Source: Pegea sp. RAD2-039
Lineage: Eukaryota > Chordata > Thaliacea > Salpida > Salpidae
Reading direction: 5' to 3'
Length of the DNA: 64,000 nucleotides
Assembly (NCBI GenBank): GCA_034620365.1
Contig: JAQGEQ010000071.1
Location: 2,046,001-2,110,000 of the forward strand
The position numbers and the translations under genes were made by a program. Within the stretch, counting starts at the first letter, position 1, and every line of letters begins with the position of its first letter. The notes under the pieces were generated by a model. The model did no database searches and was not told the DNA's origin. It worked only from the letters and a program-made list of their open reading frames with translations. Below, piece after piece: positions 12,385 to 23,177 of the stretch.

Positions 12385-13370
12385 CGCGAAGGAGAGTTCA
12401 TAAAAAGAGCACCGCTCGCTAACACACAACCTTACGAATAAAATACTTTATAATTAAGATGGAAATATAGGAAGCAAAAGGTGTTACGCATGGCATTTTA
12501 GTAGTCCTCAACAGTGAGCAATTACATAGAATTTTGATGATATAAAAAGAGAAAAAAAAATCACAGTTTAGAACTGACAACTGTGGCAATATTAAAACGG
12601 TTCAAATTCTGCTTGAACAACGCGAGTGATTCTGACATGACAATGTCTGATGGCAGCTGGTTCTAAGTACTAATTGTGCGGTAAGATAATAAATTTAATC
12701 TGATTAATGTACCAGGTGATATAGGCTCATTAAGATGTAATGTGTGTCTTCTGAATTGGTATAACTTAAAGGAAGGATTAATGGAAAATAAACCATCGAA
12801 TTGAAGGTCAATCAAATTGTGGATAATTTTTAAAATAAGTACTAAAACTGTCAAATTTCCAAAGTATCTAAACTTAAGAAGCTGAGACGATGTTCATAAT
12901 ATAAATTATCTGCATACCTATCTAGTAAATGTTACTTGAACTGACTTGATTTTTCTAATATCACCAATTTGATATGGCATCTATGTACTAAAATTGTATT
13001 CAAGAATTGGACGTACGTACAATTTGAAGAGATTGATACAGAAGAATGGATCCTCAGAATTAAAGGGCTTTTTAATTAAGTAGACAAGGTTGATTGATTT
13101 TCCAAAGATTTTGGAAACACAATTGTGCCATTTAAAGTCAGATGACAGGGGAATGCCGAGGTATCGAATCGAAGATATTCGTTGAATAATAAATTCATTG
13201 ATGGAATATTGGTTCGAGGAATTTGCAGCTGGCTTAAGAGAAAAAGTTATAAGTTCAGACTTTTTGGGCTGGATTCTGAGCTACTAGAAATCTTCTGATG
13301 AGGTCTTCAATAAAAAGTAAAAAAGAAAAAGGCCTAGAACGGAGTCCTGTAAAACTCTACTGGTCTAGGA
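12385..13370 (-). mobile_element. LINE 3' fragment B (same family as A)
   Basis: On the minus strand, decayed reverse-transcriptase sequence is readable in pieces: SVLGxFLF (the QGSVLGP motif), then SIRYLGIPLSSDFKWHN, then NLFKLYVRPILEYN, then IIHNLIDLQFDGLFSINPS, and finally SDIVMSESLALFKQ. The 3' end carries the same tail and the element-end hairpin (12385-12430). Several stops and frame changes are present, and the copy is 5'-truncated. Confidence 0.87.
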
Positions 13371-13374
13371 ATTT

Positions 13375-13620
13375 TTTGCCCGCTTTAGCCATGCATGTTT
13401 ATGCGTAACCTTTATGCGTAACACAGAAGTTACGGATATCCGGTTGTTGCCCATGCAGCAAGGTTCCACTCTCCATGCCAGACAGGTTGTGACGGCTGAT
13501 GTCACATGACAAACTACCTACGAGGCTTCAACTCCGGATTTAAATTCAGAGTTTTGCATCTTCTAAAAGTGTTGTCGTTTTACCAGACTCACAAGGCCCT
13601 TCTACCCGGGCATTTATAGA
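13375..13620 (-). repeat. Dispersed repeat R1, copy 2 (inverted relative to 11385-11645)
   Basis: Reverse complement of copy 1 in shared blocks. It abuts the 5' side of LINE fragment B, while copy 1 abuts the 3' side of the ORF1-like fragment. That is consistent with R1 lying between ORF1 and ORF2 of one LINE family. Confidence 0.72.
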
Positions 13621-14202
13621 ATTTTCCTTGTTACTAATGTGTCCACTTGGGACCAAACCCCCAGCTTGGTAGGTATGATGACCACTTCGCCACAAAAGTG
13701 ACTAGACTAAGAGTAGATCAAAATATTTTAATATAAAGCTGTTGATTTTAAATAAGTTGGTTGCGCACTTTAGCAAAATCAAGATAGATGATGTCACAAG
13801 GAGTATTACTTTCATAAAAGGATGTAAGATCTTTAAAAAAATGAGATGTTGAGTCAGAAAAGATCTCGCTTTCATACAGCCATGCTTGATATCAGATGAT
13901 ACTCCATTAAATTTGATGACGTCATGGTCTGATTAATTTGCTGATGATCAAATTAAATAGCTGAAAGCTTCTGTATTTTAAAGTTTCTAAATTAGCTTCA
14001 AGTGAATAATTGAAGAACCTTTTTTATCTGAGAGATGTTCTTTGTGGTTAAGAAAAAGAGTTTCAAGTACATTTAGATATTTGAGAAGCTGAAACTTTTA
14101 TTACAACGAACAAATATTTACAAAAAAGAAAATTTAAAATTTACAAAATTGAAAGTTGAACACTGAAAGTTAAAAAAAACAATTTGCAACAAAATCGTGA
14201 AA
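13621..14202. other. Spacer downstream of SERINC
   Basis: No gene seen. The text around 13690-13950 has LINE-like texture but no clear protein match. The right end is the 3' flank of SERINC. Confidence 0.4.
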
Positions 14203-16232
14203 TTAGTCAAAATCTCGGTCCAAAATAACAGGAGCCCATAATGTCCACATGTAAAGCAACAAACAAACCCAACTAGATGAGATAGTAACCCACACAGATG
14301 GCCAAGTATTTTGTAAAGTTTTCAAATCTTCACTTGGTCTGAAAACATCAAAATAAGTTTTTTTTAAATCTAAATTTGCAACTGACTTGTTCCAATGAGT
14401 CAGAGTCATCATGACAAACAGAGAAGCTAGTAAAAGCATCACATGGTAGAAAGAGTAAGAATAAGAGACTCCGTCCTCTTCATCATCACTTTGTGCCTCC
14501 TCCTATACCAAACATAAAGATGAGATGATGATGAAAAATGAAAAAATGTCAATTACGTTTGATAACAGGTTAACCTTATCAACTTGTAGCTTCGTCAATC
14601 GGTTCACAGAGTCTTGAGAAGAAGATCGAACGCTGTAAAAAAGAAGGATTAAATAAAGATGAAGATCAGATGGGAAAAGAATTAAATGAAGATCAGATCA
14701 AGATGAGGTCTAGATGAAGATTTGAAGATCATATAAAGACACTAACCAGGAGTAAATGACGCAAAGTACTGTGATAAGAACACTGGTGATTGTGGATCCA
14801 TTCCAAGTATTTTGAGTTGTTGTCGTAGGTGTTGCTGAAGTAGTTTTGTTACTTGGTATAATATTCTACAAAATGTAAGTTGTTGATGACGTCATCACTT
14901 CGATTAGCGAACCTGCACAATACTCATGAGTCCAGGGTTGCATTCGGAGTTCGGCTCCCGATTCATAGCTGACCAAACCAAGTAGGTTGCATACATAGAA
15001 ACCACAGAAGCTTGTAGAAGACCGCTTCGAGGTTGAGCTGTTTGAATCAGTGATTGAAAGTGGATATAAATGTTAGAAAGCTGTTACCATTTTGGACTTT
15101 TGGTAAAATGGCCTGGACCGATATTGCGATGCACAAAACTAGGTTGAGACTGATGAAGAGCTTGTTGGCTCCACAAGAGTTTGACTGTAAACAGAATCAG
15201 GAAGTGATGAAGATCAGAAAGTGATGAAGATCAGAAAGTGATGAAGATCAGGAAGTGATGAAGATCAGAAAGTGATGAAGATCAGGACTCACTGTCGTGT
15301 AATAAACAAAAGATAAAATAGTTCCAACAATTGTAACTCCATAATTAATAACGAGGATGATAACAAGTGAAGCGGTCCAACACCTTGGTGACTCCGAATC
15401 TTCAATCTTAGTCAGAAATACTTCATTTGTATAATGCGCGAAGTCGACGAGCAACACGAGCTGTGACGTCATCAATAAAACTTCAAATCCAGTTAAAATT
15501 GATGAAAATTACTTGAATGAGAATGAAACAAAATCCACCAATTAAACCGAAGTAATACCAGACTCTACTAAATTCACCACGTGGTATATAAAAGGCTGCA
15601 ATTGATAGAGCAAACAAGATCAGAAGTTTGATGAACCAAAACCTGAACGCGATATGCAAATTTGATGATTTGATTGAAATCGCGACGGTATCTCTCACCC
15701 ATTGTGGAATTTGCCCCTTGGGTCTTTACTTGTCTTCACATAAATAGTTAGAACTGACATCAAAAAGAAGAACGCCGCCATCGCAAAGCACACTCTGTGA
15801 AACAATCAAATCACATCACTAGCGATGACGTCACAAGCGATGACGTACCTATAGACAGCGAGATAGCCGACCACAAGGTCACAATTTGCAAATCCTTTGA
15901 AGTAAGTGTCATCTTGCTTGCATAAGGCTGGAATCTGCAATTAAGTTGATGAAAAGAAGGATTTTTGTGGTTATTGGAGACCTTTTTTAAGGAGTCTTCA
16001 ACTTTTGGAATCAACATCACAAAAGACGTAAGAGATCCAAGTAAGAGGAAGATCGCATAACCAATTCTTGTGGATGTTGAAGTTTTGAAAGCTTTACAAC
16101 ATAGACCACAAGCTGCGGTGCCACAGCAACAAGCACACTGCAGAAGTTCAACATTATGATCAAAAAATGAAAATCAGAAGATGATAAAGAGGTTACCTCA
16201 GCAGCAAGTGATCCTAATATTCCAAGACACAT
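14203..16232 (-). CDS. SERINC: SERINC family multipass membrane protein
   Basis: Eleven exons on the minus strand: 16197-16232, 15982-16137, 15849-15934, 15699-15794, 15513-15642, 15293-15460, 15088-15184, 14913-15037, 14747-14865, 14575-14632 and 14203-14502, giving ~455 residues, the usual family length. Diagnostic features are the Cys-rich start after [12 protein letters not shown] (CACCCG, CGLCCK), a hydrophobic helix followed by [10 protein letters not shown], then [41 protein letters not shown] with EPNSECNP, and a C-terminal [19 protein letters not shown] block. SERINCs were named for serine incorporation into lipids and act as phospholipid scramblases; vertebrate SERINC5 restricts retroviruses. 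Here only family membership is supported. The short Cys-rich first exon is typical, and the ATG at 16232 is the only suitable start. Confidence 0.94.
15190..15290. repeat. 17-bp tandem repeat in a SERINC intron
   Basis: About five copies of a unit reading agaaagtgatgaagatc, with minor variation, directly upstream of the donor of the sixth exon (intron 15185-15292). Confidence 0.9.
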
Positions 16233-16923
16233 TTAAACAAACTTATGAGAAAATATAAAATCAAGTTATCTGTGTACAAATAAAATTTCATTACAAATCA
16301 TTTAATGTAAATAGAAAAAAGAAAATCAAAGAAACAAAATATTGGTAGAAATTTAGATTTAGATGAGATAATACTTTGTGTGAAGATTTCAAGAAAACAT
16401 AATCAAAGTTATTTACATTAAACCAAAAATTGCACAAAAATACTGACAACATTTTAAGAACTAATTTATTAAAGAAAAGTATAAATATATTTTTAGACAT
16501 AAATAAATTTTATGCTGAAAAATGTATTTATTTCAAGAAGAGAGTAAAGTACTGACAACAACCTTCTCCACAATCCAAACGAATCAAATTATGCAAATTT
16601 CTTGTTTAAATTGATATAATGTTAAAAGAAAAATTCAATTTTAGTAGAAGAAATTATCAATGAAATGAATTCAAGAATATCAAATTAATAAATAAAATGA
16701 TGACAAAAAAAAAACAGTTATAAAAATAAACAACTGCAAATGACTAAAATAGTAATTATTAATGATAATATATTGATGAAAATGGTGATGACGTCGATAT
16801 CTACAAACAATTATCAACTTATGAGAAATTAAATAACAAAAAGATGTGCAAAGAAATTCATAAACAGTTCTTTCACATTGAATAGATGGCAGTAAAAATT
16901 GTGATTTCGTTAAATCAACAGTT
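16233..16923. other. Intergenic spacer between SERINC start and PTPN 3' end
   Basis: AT-rich. It holds the SERINC upstream flank and the 3' flank of the phosphatase gene. One TGACGTCG-like site occurs near 16788. No coding signal. Confidence 0.5.
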
Positions 16924-19443
16924 TCATGTCGATTCTAATCCATTATTTTCATAAAACTTCGACGGTTTTACTAAACCCTCCTTGTAAACCCTTAAAATCG
17001 CTTCGCAAACAAATTTAAATTGTCCAGGAGTTTGTATCATCATTGCTCTTTGATCGCGCATAGAACGCGCGATTTGAACCGGATAAACTGGTTGGTTCTC
17101 TTCTATTAAACAAAGAGCTGTTTCCATGGTGATAAGAACACCGGTTCGACCAATACCAGCGCTACAATGAATAATACATGGTGACGTCATACTTTCGCGA
17201 TGGTGTCGAACTCTAAGAACAAAATCAAGAAAATCACTGGAGTCATCCGGGACTCCGTGATCAGGCCAAGCTATATATTGCATTTGTTTGATTCTTCGGG
17301 TCTCATAAGATGAATCATCATCTGTTATATAATGCAGATAAAAGTCCCGATATGCAAATGATTCATTTTGTTCCTCTGAAATTGATTCAACGACAAAATT
17401 CCCAAATCTTTCAATATTTTGATAATTTGGCCAATATTGAAAGCATTTAGAACGTCCTCTTTCCATTAAAGCTGTCAGCATCACTATAAAAGATGTATTT
17501 TGTTCCCAAACCATCAACCAAAAGTCCACTGCTGTATTCGATAAAGGACCTTGGCAAGCGATATAATGACTTGTTGACGATGAAATTTGCATATTGACGT
17601 AATTAGCGTTGATGTAATCATTATTAGAATCTTGTAGCTTGACCCTCGTGTCATCATAAGGTGATATATCTCTGTATCGATTCTTAGATAGGTTTTGGTT
17701 GAGTCTAGCGTTCTCGAAAGTTCCGTCTGGTTTTCGGCGATATAATTTTTCAAACATATGCAAAATATCATCAGTTTCTATCAAATTTTCCAACCACTCC
17801 ATAGACTTCATTAACTGATCCTCATCATCTGTTATTTGATCTTCATATAAATCCTCATCTTGATCATCAAGAAATTTCTCAAGGAGCAAAGTTAGATGCC
17901 CCGTATGACTTTCACGAGTTGATTGAATAAATCTGACGATTTGATCATGAGTATGATGAGATACATCTCTACCATTCACTTGCAGTAACCTATCTCCTAC
18001 TTGTATTGGAGGGGTGGATTTGGAAGCAGGCAGACCTTTAGCTACTTTGGAAATTGTAATTGGCATATCTTGATCAAAGCCACCTTTCACATTAAAACCA
18101 TATCTATCAGCTTCATCTGCCTCTAATTGGATTAAAACAACATTTGATGAAGTTCCATTTCCAACAGCAAACTGTTGAGGTTCAATTGTTGATATTTCAG
18201 TGGATTTATGAAGGTGTGAAGGTTCAGGAACATCAAATTTGTGATATTGGATTGGCAACATCACAGGAGTGGGCAGCCTTTCTGTACTACTTGACTTCTG
18301 ACTTTGTAGTGACTCTGACGATTGATGTAAGACATCTACATCATTTGAAATATTTTCACAATGATTCGAATTTATTAGAACTGAATTTTGAGAACTACAA
18401 AAATGGTCATTTTCATTTGTGGGATTTGAAATTTGGAATTTTGGATCAGAACTACCTTCAGCATTTTTCTCATCATTTTGCTGATGTGTACACAAATTAT
18501 TTAAACACTTAATTTGTCGATAGAATGAATGAAAATCAACACAACTTTTCCATAAACGTTTACAACAACGATAATTATCCATATGAAAAGTTGTAATTAG
18601 ATTAGTAGGTTCTGCTTGATCTAACGGAGACTTTAGGTGAATAAAAAATTGTTTCCTTTTAAAAGAAATCTTAATTATAGTTGACCACTTAAACTGTTTT
18701 GTTGTAACATCATTTCTTTTGATAATAATTCCATTTCCATCAACACCAATATCAATTTTATAATCTTCAGAATCATATCCAACATGAATTTCAATTCCAT
18801 ACATAGAGACTTTTTGAGCTGTTTCAATGTATTTAGTAGCAGCTTGTAGTGGAGACAACCCTAAATTTAACTTATGCATTTCTTTAACTTCATTTTTAAA
18901 CTTTTCGGTTTGCTCTGGGACAAATCTAAAAGCTGAAACATAATTTTCACAATGAGTATTTTTATCATAATCCCCAAGTTCAGACTGAAGAGCTAATCCT
19001 GATAATATAACAGCAACCTCAGAAGAACAGTGCAACCGTCTCTCCAACAAATCTAACTTTAATTGAAGATATAAATTAAATAAAGTCAAATCTTCTTTTA
19101 ACATTGAAATATCAGTTGCATAAAACTTGATTCTTAGAAATAAAATGAAAGGGTATCCACGCTTGAACTGTTTTCGAATAGATTTTGATGGATCTAACCA
19201 TTTTAAGGTATCAGGAATATTATTTGGAAACTGAAGTCCAAAAAACTTTATTTCTCCAATCTTGGCATGCTGAAAAACTAAATCCAAGAGAACTTGGCCC
19301 CTATCTCTTTTGCTGATTTTAAAAACAACTTCACTCTGATCCAACAGAACAACAGATACATTCACTGTTGAATGCTTTTTTTCATGCTCAAAACTTGAAA
19401 CATTAAATGAATCTTCATGAAAAACGTTTTTCACAGAACTCAT
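16924..19443 (-). CDS. PTPN4: FERM-PDZ protein tyrosine phosphatase, PTPN3/PTPN4 type, intronless
   Basis: One uninterrupted 839-residue frame. A FERM domain with its FA extension occupies about residues 30-310, a Ser/Gln-rich linker 320-420, a PDZ domain about 435-525 (GFNVKGG, PITISKVAKGLPAS, VGDRLLQVNG), and a PTP domain about 570-830. Catalytic elements look intact: the pTyr-loop region NRYRDISPYD, the WPD loop (AWPDHGVPDD) and the P-loop HCSAGIGRTG, with a Q-loop match (QTPGQFKFV). This order is specific to PTPN3/PTPN4, cytosolic phosphatases acting at membrane-cytoskeleton junctions; vertebrate proteins are ~910-930 residues. The absence of introns is striking, because comparable neighbours are cut every 100-200 nt. 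It could be a retrocopy that stayed functional or a lineage-specific intron loss. An acceptor-like AG lies 24 nt upstream of the ATG. PTPN3 versus PTPN4 cannot be decided. Confidence 0.95.
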   Translation of the reverse strand: MSSVKNVFHEDSFNVSSFEHEKKHSTVNVSVVLLDQSEVVFKISKRDRGQVLLDLVFQHAKIGEIKFFGLQFPNNIPDTLKWLDPSKSIRKQFKRGYPFILFLRIKFYATDISMLKEDLTLFNLYLQLKLDLLERRLHCSSEVAVILSGLALQSELGDYDKNTHCENYVSAFRFVPEQTEKFKNEVKEMHKLNLGLSPLQAATKYIETAQKVSMYGIEIHVGYDSEDYKIDIGVDGNGIIIKRNDVTTKQFKWSTIIKISFKRKQFFIHLKSPLDQAEPTNLITTFHMDNYRCCKRLWKSCVDFHSFYRQIKCLNNLCTHQQNDEKNAEGSSDPKFQISNPTNENDHFCSSQNSVLINSNHCENISNDVDVLHQSSESLQSQKSSSTERLPTPVMLPIQYHKFDVPEPSHLHKSTEISTIEPQQFAVGNGTSSNVVLIQLEADEADRYGFNVKGGFDQDMPITISKVAKGLPASKSTPPIQVGDRLLQVNGRDVSHHTHDQIVRFIQSTRESHTGHLTLLLEKFLDDQDEDLYEDQITDDEDQLMKSMEWLENLIETDDILHMFEKLYRRKPDGTFENARLNQNLSKNRYRDISPYDDTRVKLQDSNNDYINANYVNMQISSSTSHYIACQGPLSNTAVDFWLMVWEQNTSFIVMLTALMERGRSKCFQYWPNYQNIERFGNFVVESISEEQNESFAYRDFYLHYITDDDSSYETRRIKQMQYIAWPDHGVPDDSSDFLDFVLRVRHHRESMTSPCIIHCSAGIGRTGVLITMETALCLIEENQPVYPVQIARSMRDQRAMMIQTPGQFKFVCEAILRVYKEGLVKPSKFYENNGLEST

Positions 19444-21612
19444 TATGTTTAAACATTAAAACAAATCTAAAAAGATAAATATTTATAGTTGTATTCATAT
19501 TTAGTTTTATAATTCTTTACAAGTAAATTTGACAAATTTGTGGTTTTTAAATCAAAAGTAATAAAATATAGAAAATAAATTATTTAAGCAATACAAAAAA
19601 TAGTTTAAATGAAGATATGAATGAATTATTTAAAAAATTATAAAATAAATTTAGTAAATTTATAGTTCAAAGAATTGAGTGAGAAGGTGTGTTAGTGAGA
19701 GGTGCTCTCTTCAGCTACCCTCCTTCACATTTATTGAAATAAATAAATAAATAAAAAATTATTCTTTTAATATTATAAAAACTTCTGAAATAAAATTATA
19801 AATAGTGATAAAATTTCAAAACATAAAAAGTTAACAAAATCCAAAATTGAAAAGTTAAGTTTTTAAATTATAACTAACAATAGAATTATGAAATTGTAAA
19901 AAATAGAATTATGAAATTGTAAAAAATCACAATTACACCTTAGCACTAAAAACATCAAAAGTTAATTTTTTATACATTTAAAGAAAAGGCTGCAATAAAA
20001 AAAAAGAATTAAAGAAAAAAAACAAAAAACAAATATAGGTTTCATACATAATGTAAATAAATGAATAAATTCAAAGAATGTAAACGTAAACAAATAAAAA
20101 TAATTTTTTTATAATAATTCTTTTTTAATGTAAGAAGACTAGTTTTCAGATTACTAATAATTCAGATTAAAAAAACTTTAAAATACGATTTTGGTCAAAA
20201 AAGCAAAACAAAAACTTTAATCAAAACAATTTCAAAGTCAGTAAATGTCACAATCAGCTTATTGTAGAAAAACTACCTAAGTTGTTGATACCTATGAACA
20301 AAACACTTTATAGAACTAGAAATAAATATTTGAAGTTTGAAAAACACTAAAAGAATTTTAAGATAAATAAAAATAATATTTTTTTGTTGGCATTTGATTC
20401 AGCTGATATATTGTCGATGATTTTATGGTTTGTCAATTAGTCTCAAAGCAGTCAAGAAATTAGCTGGGCGTGTAAAAACGGCGCTGTCATTTTTTAACAA
20501 CTTTGCTTTTGTTTATTATTAATCATCAGAATTATAATTAATTATATCAAAATTTATCATCAAAACCAATTTTCATAATCATTAAATCTCAAAATATAAT
20601 TAATTACAAACTTAATTTAATATTATACATATTTCATAAATTTGTATTGATGGGGATAACATTCAAATTAATATTTATTTATTTTCTTATAAAATAAAAA
20701 CTTTAGGCAAAATCTTAAAAAAGAATTGTTTAGAAATTTCCCAAGGGTAAAGCTTTAAGAACTATGTTTTCTTCTTTTGAAATAATTTCCCCTTTGTGTA
20801 TAAAACGATTATCTAATTTTTAGTAATTTCTAAGTTTTATTTCATTTTGACATCTACTGATTAAAAAGAGTACTGCATAGAGTGAGTTTAAATAAAAGTG
20901 TATCTTTTATGGTCAAATATAGCCACAAGTAATACAAACATTAAATTATTTAGGTGAATTTTTTATTCTATTTTAGACTTAAATGCTTAACACTCATAAA
21001 AGTTTTTTTCTACAAATATATTTGTCTCATTTGTTTTTAATGAAAGGTTTAATTTCTAATATAAACAAAACTTGTTTCCAATAAATTTAAAGTTTCATTT
21101 AATTTTCCAATAATACTTTACCGAAAAGCTTTTAAGATTCAGAACTAAAGATTAATCTTTTTATGCAATCTCTTATAGTTTAAAGATATAATTATGTATT
21201 TTACAACCACAGCTAGTATTATTTATAGAAATTTAATACCAACAACTAAGTTTCCGTCTAGCAAAAAAAACATAAAGTTAAAACTTTGAATTGAAAGGTT
21301 GATTCCAAGATTTAGTAAAAGCCAGTCTGGGTAATTAAACTGTTTAAATTTGCATATCAACTATAAGAAAAACTAAATTTTAATTCATATTAGTTTTTAT
21401 ATAAATGCTATAATCGAAATATAAAGCAAACTTCAAGTTTATAACTATATAATATATATTTCTAAGAATTTAAACAAGCTTTTCGAACCCCATTGAATGG
21501 TCGATATTTGTTGTCAAAATTTGTTTGAAACTCATTTAAAACTTTCAATTGTATATAGTAAAACATACCGCTTGCTAAATTAGTCGAATTTATTCAATGA
21601 CTATTTCTTGTC
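19444..21612. other. AT-rich spacer upstream of PTPN
   Basis: Very AT-rich with poly-A/T runs and no supported exon. It contains the LINE stub at 19687-19758. Confidence 0.45.
19687..19758 (+). mobile_element. Solitary LINE 3'-end stub with (AAAT)n tail
   Basis: Matches the 3' UTR end of fragments A and B (gtgtgttag, hairpin gagaggtgctctc, then ctccttc) and runs into five or so aaat repeats, which look like the tail at insertion. It is probably an extremely 5'-truncated LINE insertion and shows where the family's transcript ends. Confidence 0.8.
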
Positions 21613-21708
21613 ATGTGACTAGACTCATTTACATAATTGCTTCTCGCGTACACTGACATCATCACTGATTACGTCAGAAGTTTAATTTGAAAATAACGAC
21701 ATTTAAAA

Positions 21709-22453
21709 TTTTTCAAATCGAAAACACTTCTTACAGACCGAAGAACTTGCCATGGATGAGTTACGTCATCACTACGTCACTAGAAGCGACCGACAACTTG
21801 CTAGAAGCGATATTACTGTACAAAGAGTTTCACGAGATCGGATACGTGAAATTATGACGCATACAAAACTTGTAAATTAAAATCAAAAGTTTACAGCGGA
21901 TATTCTAAAAACTTCTATTTTTTTTCGAATGAATCAAATATTGAAGAAAAAAGTTAAATTTTAAAATATTAATTTGTTAACAAGTTCTATTTGACCTCAA
22001 AATTTATCCCAATTTTTGATGATTTCATTTAAAATGAAACAATTAAAGCATTTGAAATTTTTTTCTAAAAGCTTTTATTAGTTTTTACTTGAAGCTCTTA
22101 GTAAAAATAAAAACTGATTTGAAAAAACAAAATTTCCAAAATTTTATTTTAAGTTTAGAAACTGAAAATAATCAGTTAGTTTGTTATAACTGAGAGATTG
22201 ATTAAACAGATTTCATCTTTTTATTAAAATTTTGGATCTCATTTGAGTTGAAAAAGACATAATCTTTGCTTGATTTGATAATACTTCTTGTAATATGATA
22301 TTGATAATACGTGATAGTGTGACGCATACAAAATTTGTAATCAAACCAAAATATTGTCACAAAAATGATAACATTTTAAGTTGAAGGTTTAATATAAAAC
22401 ATTCTTCTATTTAACAAATAATTATTTCTATTTATCTTAAGATAATCTTATTT
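21709..22453 (+). repeat. Right arm of the inverted repeat (partner 2728-3473)
   Basis: Inverted copy of the IBTK 3' end. Similarity stops sharply after 22453, where the left arm also diverges (2728). On the 5' side it thins out through 21613-21660. It includes the orphan exon described separately and the internal degenerate exon-end copy (22315-22350). Confidence 0.93.
21737..21880 (+). pseudogene. Orphan duplicate of the last IBTK exon
   Basis: The 144-nt segment encodes the same 47 residues plus stop as the true exon at 3302-3445 (starting TEELAMDELRHHY, ending MTHTKLVN) and keeps the acceptor ttcttacag. No other IBTK exon is near it and no donor upstream on this strand would feed it. It is therefore a stranded exon copy rather than a gene, unless it has been captured by an unseen transcript. 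Perfect conservation of the frame implies that the duplication or a later gene conversion is recent. Confidence 0.88.
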
Positions 22454-23177
22454 GACGTATTTTGTGTTTTATTTAAACTAATTTAAATTAGTATTAACAA
22501 AATTATGAATTTTGCTGTCACCGACCCTGGTTTGAATGTAACATAGTAAATAAATAAATAGACCACAAAAATCCCCGATTTGTAAAGCTCATCGACACAA
22601 AACATCAAGTTATTAAGTTGTTTAAGTTTTCAAACAAAACGTTTTCGTTTTAAAGTCTTTTGATAAAAATTTGTAACAAAAACAACCTTTTGAAATTGGA
22701 AAGAAAATAAAAAAAACTATAAGCCTTAATTAGATTTACAACCTTAACTTATAAAAACTCATCTATCAACAGCACCAACTAAACAATCACTTTTCTTACA
22801 AACAATTCGTTGCTTGGTGGTTGAAGATGCTGAGAACTCACCAGTTTCTGGCTGGTTGCAAGCTGCCTACAACTATATATTTTGATAACAAACTTTTAAA
22901 ATATGAATTTTACTTTAATCTTAGTAAATAACAGAATATTATATCTCAAATTTTTGCCACAAATTACTCTATACCTTTTTCTAGTTGTTAAAACACATCA
23001 AACAAAAAAGTTTTTTAGTAAACCAATTTATTTGAAACACTTTTAAATAATCTTCCATCAAAGCCCTTTAATGAAATTTATTTTTAGGGTTTAGATTTTA
23101 TTTAAAAAAAGATATTTTGTAAATATTGCATCTTCAACCACAAAAATACAAATAAAGTTGATGTTTATTGAATAAAG
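22454..23177. other. Spacer with a short repeat tail
   Basis: Around 22535-22560 a segment ends in (TAAA)n, which may be another LINE or SINE tail. The rest is AT-rich 3' flank of the nucleotidase gene. Confidence 0.4.

Noticed and set aside
2728-22453. A ~20-kb element bounded by long inverted repeats (Polinton/Maverick-like)
   Set aside because: The interior holds ordinary split host genes (IBTK, SERINC, PTPN) and no polymerase, integrase or capsid genes. The arms are copies of the IBTK 3' end.
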